DNA of 15,782 nt from Verrucomicrobiota bacterium (GTDB lineage Bacteria > Verrucomicrobiota > Verrucomicrobiia > Opitutales > Opitutaceae), in NCBI GenBank assembly GCA_023457035.1, contig JAEWNN010000142.1, positions 1-15,782 on the forward strand, written 5' to 3'. Positions 1-6,744 of this stretch are shown one piece after another (position 1 is the first letter of the stretch; each line of letters begins with the position of its first letter). The notes under the pieces were generated by a model. That model saw nothing but the letters and a program-made list of their open reading frames with translations, was not told the origin of the DNA and did not search any database. The position numbers were made by a program, and so were the translations under genes.

Positions 1-944
1 CCGATGTGCGGCGTGCCGGAAGGCACGTCCAGCGACGCGAAGGCCACATCCTGCGGCACGCGGATGGCGGTGCTGGTCAGCCGCGTGCTCTCGCCGTCCC
101 ACGCGCCGATCTCGATCAGCTCGTGCCAGTTGGTCATGAGCGCATCGACCTTGTGCTCCCGGATCCAGGCGGCCACGCGGGCGGCGACGGCCGCGATGTC
201 GCCGCGTTCGAAGAGGAGCGGCGGAACGCGTTCGCGCGCCGGCAGCGAGGCCTGCTCGACCAGCACGCCCGAGGTGAAGGTGCTCACCAGCCGCGACTCG
301 TCGTCGGTGGCCGTGGCCAGCCCGATCCGGCGGTAGCCGCGCTGGCGCAGGCTGCGCATGCACAGACGCGCGGCCTGGCATTGGTCGTTGGTGACAACAT
401 CGAGCTGCGGCAGCAGGTGGTGCGACTCGATCTTCACGGCGCTGAACTGGTCCCAATCCAGCTCGATCGACTTCGTCTCGGGCGTGAAGGTGGAGACGAG
501 CACGCCGCTGATGCCGCGCGAGGTGAGGATGGTGTTGAGGCGCGCAGCCGTCATCTCCTTGGTGCCGAGCGGGAACACATCGAGCAGGAGATGCTGCGAC
601 TCGGCCACGGCGCGCACGCCCTCGTAGACGAGGGGGTGGTAGCCGGAGCCGAAGAAGTAGGCCGAGGAGCCCGCGTCGATCACGAACGCGATCGAGGGCG
701 TCTGCTTCACGGCGAGTTTCTGGAGTCGGTGATGGTTGAAGGCGTCGAGCAACGGGTCGCGCACGTAGCCCACCTGACGGGCGCTCTCGAGGATGCGTTC
801 GCGCGTGGCGGCCGGGATGCTCGGGTGCGAGCGCAACGCCATCGAGACCGTCGTGGGATGCACGCCGGCGAGCGCGGCCACATCGTTCATCGTGGCATAG
901 GTCCGGGTGCGCGCCGACCTGGGCCTTTCGCCGTGGGGCTTCAT
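1..944 (-). CDS. LacI-family transcriptional regulator, 3' end cut by window edge
   Basis: DNA-binding sugar-responsive repressor of the LacI/GalR family. About 314 residues are visible and the frame is open at base 1, so the C-terminus is missing. The N-terminal helix-turn-helix spans roughly residues 18-38 (TMNDVAALAGVHPTTVSMAL); the effector domain follows, with recognisable stretches WDQFSAVKIES, GYRRIGLA and VDALMTNW. The start at 944 is chosen because this ATG overlaps the TGA of the upstream regulator gene (ATGA) and lies about 15 residues before the helix-turn-helix; an AGGA sits about 10 bases upstream. The linker after the helix-turn-helix (GYVRDPLLDAF) does not match the usual LacI hinge helix. 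It resembles its upstream neighbour closely enough to be a tandem paralogue. Effector and target operators cannot be read from the sequence. Confidence 0.93.
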   Translation of the reverse strand, partial: MKPHGERPRSARTRTYATMNDVAALAGVHPTTVSMALRSHPSIPAATRERILESARQVGYVRDPLLDAFNHHRLQKLAVKQTPSIAFVIDAGSSAYFFGSGYHPLVYEGVRAVAESQHLLLDVFPLGTKEMTAARLNTILTSRGISGVLVSTFTPETKSIELDWDQFSAVKIESHHLLPQLDVVTNDQCQAARLCMRSLRQRGYRRIGLATATDDESRLVSTFTSGVLVEQASLPARERVPPLLFERGDIAAVAARVAAWIREHKVDALMTNWHELIEIGAWDGESTRLTSTAIRVPQDVAFASLDVPSGTPHI

Positions 945-2044
945 GGCTGGTTGGTCCTGGCCGGGGCGGAGGCGCCATCGGTCCAGAAGCTTTTCACATA
1001 GGTGCGCGAGGCGAACTGCGGCACCCCACGCTCGCCCGATTTCAGCATCGCAGCGACAATCGACACCGCCTTCGCCCCGACGACTCCGGGGTTCGGACAC
1101 ACCCCGGCGAGGCCGGAGTTGCGGTCGAGCAGGCAGAGCGAGGCGCAGGCGATCTCCTGCGGCACGAGCAACCCGGCCGAGCGGAGCATCTCGCCGATGA
1201 CCGACCAGTTGCACAGCACGGCGTCGACCCGATGCGCGCGGATCCAGTTGCGCAGAAGATCCGCGGCTTGGCCCATCGAACAGTTGTAGGGGAAGAGCAA
1301 CTCGGGGATGCGCTCCTCGGCGGGGACGGCGCCCTGCTCGAGCAGGTACCCGGCGGTGTACAGGCGCTCGGTGGCGTCCTCGTCGGCCCGGCCGATCGCC
1401 AGTCCGATCCGGCGGTAGCCGAGCGTGCGCAGGCGCTGGAAGGCAAGGCGCACATCCTGCCGGTGGTCGCTGCCCACCACCGGGGCGGGCGGGTCCATGT
1501 GCAGGGAGTCGATCTTCACGATGCTGTACTCGTCCCAATCGAGCGTGACGGGGGCGAAGCCCGGGTCGAAGGCGCCGAGCACGACCCCGGTGATCTTCTG
1601 CTCCTTGAGGAAGGCGTCGAGACGGAGGCTTTCGTTGCCCTCCACACCGACGGTCACGACCTCGAGTTCGTAGCCGAGCGCCCGCGCCTGCTCGCGCGCC
1701 CCCTCGATGATCTGCTGCTGCGGCCGGTAGAGCGCGGCCCCCTGGTCGAGCGGATGATTGATCAGGTAGGCGACACGCTGCGCCGCGGCGCGCACGCGGC
1801 CGTTGAGGTGGAAATGGGTGAGCGCGGAGAAGACCGGATTGGGCACGTAGCCCATCTGCGCAGCCACCTCGCGGATGCGCGCCTTGGTCGCCGGCAGCAG
1901 GCTGGGATGGTCGCGCAGCGCCAACGACACGGTGGTGAAATGGACACCGGCGACCTTGGCGATGTCCTTGATGGTGACGGCGCGTTTCTTCGGCTCGGCC
2001 TGCGCGGCAGTACTTTCGGCAGGGGCAGCAGGAGTGGATACCAT
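941..2044 (-). CDS. LacI-family transcriptional regulator
   Basis: Complete 367-residue LacI/GalR-type regulator. After a low-complexity Ala/Pro/Ser head (residues 1-22) comes the helix-turn-helix at about 23-43 (VTIKDIAKVAGVHFTTVSLA), then a periplasmic-binding-protein-like effector domain with WDEYSIVKIDS, GYRRIGLAIG and VDAVLCNWSVIGE. The frame is open up to 2203, but the start at 2044 is preferred: GGGAGGA ends six bases before this ATG, the best ribosome-binding site in the window, whereas the upstream extension has no family similarity. An ATG at 2062 (MLRED) is a weaker alternative. The stop codon overlaps the start of the next regulator by four bases, so the two are probably co-transcribed and translationally coupled. 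The hinge region (GYVPNPVFSAL) is non-canonical. A possible promoter lies at 2206-2234. Confidence 0.95.
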   Translation of the reverse strand: MVSTPAAPAESTAAQAEPKKRAVTIKDIAKVAGVHFTTVSLALRDHPSLLPATKARIREVAAQMGYVPNPVFSALTHFHLNGRVRAAAQRVAYLINHPLDQGAALYRPQQQIIEGAREQARALGYELEVVTVGVEGNESLRLDAFLKEQKITGVVLGAFDPGFAPVTLDWDEYSIVKIDSLHMDPPAPVVGSDHRQDVRLAFQRLRTLGYRRIGLAIGRADEDATERLYTAGYLLEQGAVPAEERIPELLFPYNCSMGQAADLLRNWIRAHRVDAVLCNWSVIGEMLRSAGLLVPQEIACASLCLLDRNSGLAGVCPNPGVVGAKAVSIVAAMLKSGERGVPQFASRTYVKSFWTDGASAPARTNQP

Positions 2045-2423
2045 GGCGTCCTCCCGGAGCATTCCGGTGTTCGAATATGGGTTGGCGTGCGGTGAGTTGA
2101 GCCGACCGGGACGTGGGGTAACCGATAGCCCGTTAATGCGTGGAACGGCGAACCCCCGCAGCCTACAGAACAAAGGGGGCACGAGAATTCCGTCCTTGCC
2201 CATACGTTAGAATGAACCGCGCCCCGCTTGTCTAACCTCTTTTCGTTCCGCGCGATGAATCGCCGTTTGGCATTCGTTTTTTTACTGCCGTTGCACACGG
2301 GGCCGCTCCCCCTTGCCCGCCACGGACCGACGCATCCCATTCTCGTATACAACCACCACCGCCGTTCCCGGTTTTCGCACTCGCCCCGACGCCGCGGGCA
2401 CTGGCACAGTCGGCCGCGTGCCC
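2045..2423. other. intergenic region between the LacI pair and tRNA-Leu
   Basis: No gene is supported here. The region is less GC-rich than the flanks, with a run of eight T around 2276-2283, as expected for a divergent regulatory region serving the LacI pair on the left and the tRNA on the right. An imperfect dyad, TAACCG at 2119-2124 against CCGTTA at 2130-2135, lies in the LacI leader; it could be an autoregulatory operator but lacks the central CG usual for LacI sites. I could not identify a convincing tRNA promoter. Confidence 0.4.
2206..2234 (-). promoter_or_regulatory. possible sigma-70-type promoter for the LacI pair
   Basis: On the minus strand TAGACA (2234-2229) is followed after 17 bases by TCTAAC (2211-2206). 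The first differs from TTGACA at one position and the second from TATAAT at two. It would give a leader of about 155 bases before the regulator start at 2044. Orientation and spacing fit, but short motif matches like this are common by chance. Confidence 0.3.
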
Positions 2424-2509
<86 letters not shown>

Positions 2510-2661
2510 AATCGCGGGATCGACCACGCCCCGGCGCGTGAACGCAATAACGCCCCGTCTTCGGGCAAGGACCGCCGGGATACGGCCCTCCGGTGGAGCA
2601 AATCGGTTCGCAACGCACCCGTCCTTCCTGCGAACTGCTCCCCTCCCCCCTCCCTCCCGAG

Positions 2662-3909
2662 ATGAAAAAGAAGACGACCACCAAAACGAAAACCGCGGCC
2701 AAGAAGAAGCCGTCCGCCCTCGCCGCCGCCCAGCGTGCCTTCGCCGCGCGCGTGAAGAAGGTCCGCGCCGCCCATGAGGCGTTCCTCCAGCGCAAGAACC
2801 CCGTCGAGACCGACTGGGAGAACGGCGTCTACGAGCGCTTCAAGTATCCAGTCCTCACCGCCAACCACGTGCCTCTTGAGTGGCGCTACGATTTCAACCC
2901 GAGGACCAACCCGTTCTTCATGGAGCGCCTCGGCGTCGGCGGCGCCTACAACCCCGGCGCCTTCTACTGGAAGGGCAAGGCCCACCTCGTCGCCCGCGTC
3001 GAGGGTGCCGACCGCAAGAGCTTCTTCGCCATCGCCGAGTCCAAGAACGGCGTCGACAACTTCCGCTTCTGGGACGAACCGATCGACCTCCCCGAGCTCG
3101 CCCCCGAGACCAACGTCTACGACATGCGCATCACCATGCACGAAGACGGCTGGATCTACGGCGTCTTCTGCTCCGAGTCGAAGGACCCCAACGCCGCCCC
3201 CGGCGACCTCTCCTCCGCCGTCGCCCAGGCGGGCATCGTCCGCACGAAGGACTTCAAGAAGTGGGAGCGTCTCCCGAACCTGAAGACTCCCGCCTCCCAG
3301 CAGCGCAACGTCGTCCTCCACCCCGAGTTCGTCCAGGGCCAGTACGCCTTCTACACCCGCCCGATGGACGGCTTCATCGACGTCGGCTCCGGTGGCGGCA
3401 TCGGCTGGACCCTCTGCAAGGACATCACCACCGGCGTCACCGGCCCGGAGGCGATCATCGAGGCGCGCGCGTATCACACCATCAAGGAGGTGAAGAACGG
3501 CCAGGGCCCCGCCCCCATCAAGACCGCCAAGGGCTGGCTCCACCTCGCCCACGGCGTGCGCGGCTGCGCCGCCGGCCTGCGCTACACGATGTACATGTTC
3601 ATGACCTCGCTCGAGGACCCGTCGAAGATCATCGCGCGCCCGGGCGGCCACATCCTCTCCCCGCGTTTCTCCGAGCGGGTGGGCGACGTCTCCAACGTCA
3701 CCTTCACCAACGGCTGGGTCCGCTTCCCCGACGACACCGTCGTCATGTACTACGGCGGTTCGGATACGCGCTGCTACGCCGCGCGCACCACCGTCGCGAA
3801 GCTCGTCGATTGGTGCCTCAACACGCCCGAGGACGGCTTCACGACGCGCAAGTCGGTCGAGCAGCGCATCGCCCTCGCCCGCGCGAACAAGGCGCTCCTG
3901 GGCAAGTAA
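2662..3909 (+). CDS. GH130-family mannoside phosphorylase (likely 4-O-beta-mannosyl-glucose or mannooligosaccharide phosphorylase)
   Basis: Five-bladed beta-propeller phosphorylase of family GH130, 415 residues, without a signal peptide and therefore cytoplasmic. The family splits beta-1,4-mannosides with phosphate to give alpha-mannose 1-phosphate plus glucose or a shortened oligosaccharide. Recognisable stretches are GVGGAYNPGAFYWKGKAHLV, VEGADRKSFFAIAES and ETNVYDMRITMHEDGWIYG; the Asp of YDMR (residue 154) matches the proton-donor Asp known from GH130 enzymes. The pattern suggests subfamily 1, but assignment is from memory. The first 46 residues carry 15 Lys/Arg, eight of them in the first 16 positions; this tail is not part of the known fold. 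The ATG at 2662 follows a pyrimidine-rich leader without a Shine-Dalgarno sequence. The frame is open back to 2593, but that part looks non-coding. It stands alone, with no epimerase, mannanase or transporter beside it in this window. Confidence 0.93.
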   Translation: MKKKTTTKTKTAAKKKPSALAAAQRAFAARVKKVRAAHEAFLQRKNPVETDWENGVYERFKYPVLTANHVPLEWRYDFNPRTNPFFMERLGVGGAYNPGAFYWKGKAHLVARVEGADRKSFFAIAESKNGVDNFRFWDEPIDLPELAPETNVYDMRITMHEDGWIYGVFCSESKDPNAAPGDLSSAVAQAGIVRTKDFKKWERLPNLKTPASQQRNVVLHPEFVQGQYAFYTRPMDGFIDVGSGGGIGWTLCKDITTGVTGPEAIIEARAYHTIKEVKNGQGPAPIKTAKGWLHLAHGVRGCAAGLRYTMYMFMTSLEDPSKIIARPGGHILSPRFSERVGDVSNVTFTNGWVRFPDDTVVMYYGGSDTRCYAARTTVAKLVDWCLNTPEDGFTTRKSVEQRIALARANKALLGK

Positions 3910-3940
3910 CCCGCCGCGCCCCGCGCGCCGTCCTCCCCCC

Positions 3941-3964
3941 GTGGCATGGGTCTCCGGACCCATG
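3941..3964 (+). repeat. REP-like hairpin with GTGG foot behind the GH130 gene
   Basis: GTGG at 3941-3944 is followed by a perfect 8-base stem CATGGGTC (3945-3952), loop TCCG, GACCCATG (3957-3964). It starts 32 bases after the GH130 stop codon. Foot and hairpin match the REP pattern seen in the large blocks to the right. It may also act as a 3' stabiliser or weak terminator of the GH130 transcript, although no T run follows. Confidence 0.6.
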
Positions 3965-4112
3965 TCCGCCCCGTCGCTCCGCCCGCGTCGCCCCGTGCGC
4001 CGCGGGCTTTCTGCGTCACACCACCGGCGATTCACGGCCCCGGCAGTGGCCCGTTCGTCTCCGCTCCACCACCGCCACCGGGCAGTTGTCGCGGGTGCAT
4101 GCTTATCCGACT

Positions 4113-4138
4113 AAAAAAAACGAGTCCTTCTTGGGACT
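4113..4138 (-). terminator. Rho-independent terminator of the foldase gene
   Basis: Read on the minus strand: AGTCC, six-base loop, GGACT (4138-4123), then CG and eight T (4120-4113). It lies about 65 bases after the stop of the foldase gene at 4203. The stem is only five base pairs, but the T tract is strong and the orientation fits. Confidence 0.65.
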
Positions 4139-4202
4139 GAGCATGTGTGACACCTGCTGCGGACCAAACGGGAAGAGTTCCTTGGTGCGCACAGGATTCG
4201 GC

Positions 4203-5579
4203 TCAGGGGTTGGGAACCCGATCCCACGGTCGCTCGACTGTGCCAGTCACACCGAACTGCACGGGATCGAGCAAGTCCTCGACGCCGAGGTCGGCGGCCC
4301 AAGAACGCGCATTCTCGCGGATCAGCAAGTCGAGCTTGCCGCGGAGAAGCTGGGCGCGCAGGTGCTCGGCGACTTCGGCGAACGGAACCGGTTCGCTCTC
4401 ATTGCGAAGCTTCTCGATACGGACATTGCCAAACGCAGTCTGGATCGGACCGATGAATCCGCCTTCCGCGAGCCGCAACACATAGGTGGTGAGCCGTTCG
4501 GCCCCCGCCAGCGGCGCATCCGGCGCCACCCGAACCTCGCTGCTCGGAACCATCGGTGAACCCGCCGCCTCCGGGGGCGACGGATGGATACGAACCCACG
4601 CGGCCACAGTTCGCCGGTACCGGTGCGCCTGCTCACCGTAGCACGACTCAAGCTCGCCATCGGTGATGACGATGGAGGGAGCCAGCCTCTCCTTCTCGAA
4701 AAGCTCGAGTGCCTGGAGATAAAGAAAATTGCGGCGATCTTCGAGGAACCGAGGGGCCCGATCGAGTCCGCGCTTCTGCGCTTCGGCGAGGTCCAACTCG
4801 GCGACAATCATCGCACGCACGGAGACTTCCAGATCGTTGAGTGAACGCGGCCGCATGCGGATGAAGCCACGGTTGTGTCGCCTGAGCCAGTCAAGCGCGG
4901 TCAGGTGGCAACGGTGTCCGTCGAGGCTGTAGGAGGCGAGCGATGCGGCGGCGTCCGCCAGGGCTACCTCCGGGAGCCGGGCCTCGGCGTTGAAGTGGGG
5001 CCCCAGACGGGGCAACAGTTGTTCGGCCACGGAGCGGTCAAAGGCAAATCCGGCCGCCCGAAGGCGCTGTTCGCGAAGAGCGCGGATGGCGCTCTCCCGC
5101 TGCTTCCGCGCCAACACCTCGGCGATCCGCGCCCGGACGGCCGCGTCGGGCCCGGTGCCGGAGAGAGAGGACGGAGCACTACGGGCGAACTCGGCCAGAA
5201 TCTCGGCCTCCGTCGGCGCCGGAGGCGGAATGAGGTGGGCATAGAGGGGGCCGTCGTCTTGGGTGAGAATGGTCGCAGCCATGGTGTCGACCACTTCCAG
5301 CACCTCGGGGCGCCGGTCGTAGTGCTGGTCCAGTGCTTTGGCGATGATGACGATGCGTGCGAGTTGGTGCTCGAGCGCGCGCCGGCGTTCATCGGCAGTC
5401 GCCGCGGGCGCGGCGAGGCGGTCGAGACTCTTGGCCAATGCGTAGTGCGAAATTTCGGCCCGGCCGACGCGGAGGACACAGAGGGTGTCGACTTGCACCG
5501 AAGCCGTGGAAGGGGGTCCGGCATGGGCCGGGGTGAACGGCAATGCGACGGCGAGAAGGAACAGGCGGAAGAGTTTCAT
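4203..5579 (-). CDS. exported SurA/parvulin-like peptidyl-prolyl isomerase or foldase
   Basis: A 458-residue exported protein that resembles periplasmic SurA/PrsA-type chaperones. Residues 1-20 (MKLFRLFLLAVALPFTPAHA) are a signal peptide. An Arg/Glu-rich helical region follows, beginning with the typical VGRAEISHYALAKSLDRL, where family members have a short strand plus helix around the first substrate-binding segment. Residues about 308-400 look like a parvulin domain: ITDGELESCYGEQ at its start and AEGGFIGPIQTAFGNVRIEK near its end, the usual G-x-x-x-x-P-[IV]-x-T-x-[FY]-G signature. The rest is divergent, so isomerase activity is uncertain. The ATG at 5579 is supported by the signal peptide; no Shine-Dalgarno is seen. 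A small open frame ends across this start (ATGA). Base composition is a little less extreme than in the neighbouring enzymes. It is probably a housekeeping envelope-folding gene unrelated to sugar use. Confidence 0.78.
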   Translation of the reverse strand: MKLFRLFLLAVALPFTPAHAGPPSTASVQVDTLCVLRVGRAEISHYALAKSLDRLAAPAATADERRRALEHQLARIVIIAKALDQHYDRRPEVLEVVDTMAATILTQDDGPLYAHLIPPPAPTEAEILAEFARSAPSSLSGTGPDAAVRARIAEVLARKQRESAIRALREQRLRAAGFAFDRSVAEQLLPRLGPHFNAEARLPEVALADAAASLASYSLDGHRCHLTALDWLRRHNRGFIRMRPRSLNDLEVSVRAMIVAELDLAEAQKRGLDRAPRFLEDRRNFLYLQALELFEKERLAPSIVITDGELESCYGEQAHRYRRTVAAWVRIHPSPPEAAGSPMVPSSEVRVAPDAPLAGAERLTTYVLRLAEGGFIGPIQTAFGNVRIEKLRNESEPVPFAEVAEHLRAQLLRGKLDLLIRENARSWAADLGVEDLLDPVQFGVTGTVERPWDRVPNP

Positions 5580-5776
5580 CGACGGAGGGGAAGATTGATT
5601 CGGCAGATTCGTCGGATTGGCCCGCCCGATCGGGCCGGCAACCCAGTCCTACGGCAGGGCCCGGCGCCCGGGGCACGGCCACGCTCACGCCCCGGAAGAA
5701 TGGGGCGAAGGATGAAAAACAGGGAAGTCCAAGCACCGGCAGACTCCGAGCCGGCAAGAGCGAAACCAAACACCAT
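5576..5776 (-). other. possible small hydrophobic ORF upstream of the foldase (weak)
   Basis: A 66-residue frame starts at 5776 with MVFGFALAGSES and includes a hydrophobic stretch TSLFFILRPILPG before an Arg/Gly/Pro-rich tail. Its TGA overlaps the ATG of the foldase by four bases (ATGA), as in the LacI pair. There is no Shine-Dalgarno, and the tail has the composition of non-coding GC-rich DNA. I recognise no family. It may simply be the foldase leader; otherwise the 250 bases between the terminator at 5834 and the foldase contain no gene, only a short hairpin (GGCCCG at 5619-5624 with CGGGCC at 5631-5636). Confidence 0.2.
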
Positions 5777-5833
5777 CGCGAGGTGCACCACGGCCTGTGC
5801 AACCACGCCGGCTTCAGTTTTTCGGACGGAACC

Positions 5834-5862
5834 AAAAAGCCGGCACACGAGGTGCCGGCTTT
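5834..5862 (-). terminator. strong Rho-independent terminator of the small secreted protein gene
   Basis: Perfect 11-base stem AAAGCCGGCAC / GTGCCGGCTTT with a five-base loop. On the minus strand it ends in a run of five T (5838-5834). It begins about 20 bases after the stop codon of the gene at 5883. The stem would also work on the plus strand to a lesser degree (three T). Confidence 0.85.
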
Positions 5863-5882
5863 GATGGAAGCGTGTTGGGGCG

Positions 5883-6257
5883 TTACCAGCTGAAGCTGGC
5901 CGAACAGGAGGCGTACCCGGATTCACCCGGGTAGCCGAAGAAGTAGATCTCGAACAGACCGGGGCCGATTGCGGCCGATCCGCGGTCCCCATCATAGGAA
6001 CCGGGAAACGCCTGAGCGAAGCACTGAACCACGACGCCGGACGGCGGCCCCGCGACCACGAGGCCCGCAACCGTGGATCCCATACCGCCACTGGCGGAGA
6101 CCTGGGCATTGACGGTGGCGTTGGTCGGCACGTTGAGGAACCAGTAGTCCTCACCACCTTCGCCGCTGTAGCTCTTGTTGTACTCCTGGTATCCGGCGAA
6201 CGCCGAGAGGCCGAGCGCGAGGCCGACAAGGGCCGCGATGATCTTCTTCGTGTGCAT
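5883..6257 (-). CDS. small secreted protein of unknown function
   Basis: A 124-residue protein with a clear signal peptide (MHTKKIIAALVGLALGLSAF, cleavage probably just after AFA, residue 21). The mature part of about 100 residues is rich in Gly, Ser and aromatic residues, has alternating hydrophobic stretches typical of beta strands (DYWFLNVPTNATVNAQVSAS, GLFEIYFFGYPGESGY) and only two Cys (in VVQCFAQ and YASCSAS), which could form one disulfide. The look is vaguely that of bacterial pre-peptidase C-terminal or other jelly-roll modules, but I recognise no family and assign no function. The start at 6257 follows from the signal peptide; no Shine-Dalgarno precedes it. Monocistronic: it has its own strong terminator, and its upstream region is shared with the divergent GH43 gene. 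Confidence 0.8.
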   Translation of the reverse strand: MHTKKIIAALVGLALGLSAFAGYQEYNKSYSGEGGEDYWFLNVPTNATVNAQVSASGGMGSTVAGLVVAGPPSGVVVQCFAQAFPGSYDGDRGSAAIGPGLFEIYFFGYPGESGYASCSASFSW

Positions 6258-6393
6258 AGTCGTTCTGACTTTGGTTTTTGGGTGTCGGGGTCATCCATCA
6301 GGAAGGGATGGCTGATCCCGGTTGGCGTGGGGAGGGTGTCCGGAGGAAAAGGGGCGGTTCCGGCGTGACCACGCCCCAATGACGCAGGATCGG

Positions 6394-6417
6394 CAACGGC
6401 ACCGGAGGTGCACGTTG
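6394..6417. promoter_or_regulatory. bulged hairpin in the divergent region
   Basis: CAACGGCACC (6394-6403), loop GGA, GGTGC (6407-6411), bulged A, CGTTG (6413-6417): ten base pairs with one bulge. No T run follows on either strand, so it is not a standard terminator. It could be a leader structure or protein-binding dyad; the role is unknown. Confidence 0.35.
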
Positions 6418-6496
6418 AACCTCTGTTCGGATACGAGCTGCCTTGCCGGACGTCGGGCGCCCCAGGGCCGGAGGAGAGGCCTGCCGCAGCATCTCC

Positions 6497-6515
6497 GTCG
6501 CCGATTCTCGGCGAC
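6497..6515. promoter_or_regulatory. 8-base-pair hairpin in the GH43 upstream region
   Basis: GTCGCCGA (6497-6504), loop TTC, TCGGCGAC (6508-6515), a perfect stem. The loop TTC equals that of the GTAG hairpins farther right, but there is no GTAG or GTGG foot. It lies about 230 bases before the GH43 start; function unknown. Confidence 0.35.
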
Positions 6516-6744
6516 ACGCGCGAGCTCGACTGCGTCAGCTCAATCCTCCTCACCGCGACGATCTCCCGCAGGCGCGCGGCCCGTCCGCCGCACGTTCGAC
6601 CCACAGCGCCGCCGAGCCCGCACCAGCCTGCAACGGGGCGGCTTCCGGAGCACCCTTCCGTTCCGGTCCCCGCGCTATTGTGCGACGGCGATTGCGGTGG
6701 TGCCCACGCCGGAACACGCCAGAGTCGCCCCAACCCGCCTCCCC

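Larger units (their letters stand above)
6258..6744. other. 487-base divergent intergenic region with hairpins
   Basis: No gene is supported. Open frames through this stretch have the Arg/Pro/Ala-rich composition of random GC-rich DNA. It must hold the promoters of the small secreted protein (left) and GH43 (right), though I could not place either. It contains a short dyad GGCGTG-AC-CACGCC at 6362-6375, a bulged hairpin at 6394-6417 and an 8-base-pair hairpin at 6497-6515. Confidence 0.5.

Noticed and set aside
2119..2135. Imperfect dyad TAACCG/CCGTTA as a LacI operator.
   Set aside because: Five of six positions match and there is no central CG; chance is a sufficient explanation without a second copy.
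2045..2203. N-terminal extension of the LacI gene to 2203.
   Set aside because: A strong Shine-Dalgarno points to 2044, and the extension would absorb the leader region.
6322..6744. N-terminal extension of the GH43 frame by 141 residues.
   Set aside because: The extension is Arg/Pro/Ser-rich without similarity, and a signal peptide begins exactly at 6745.
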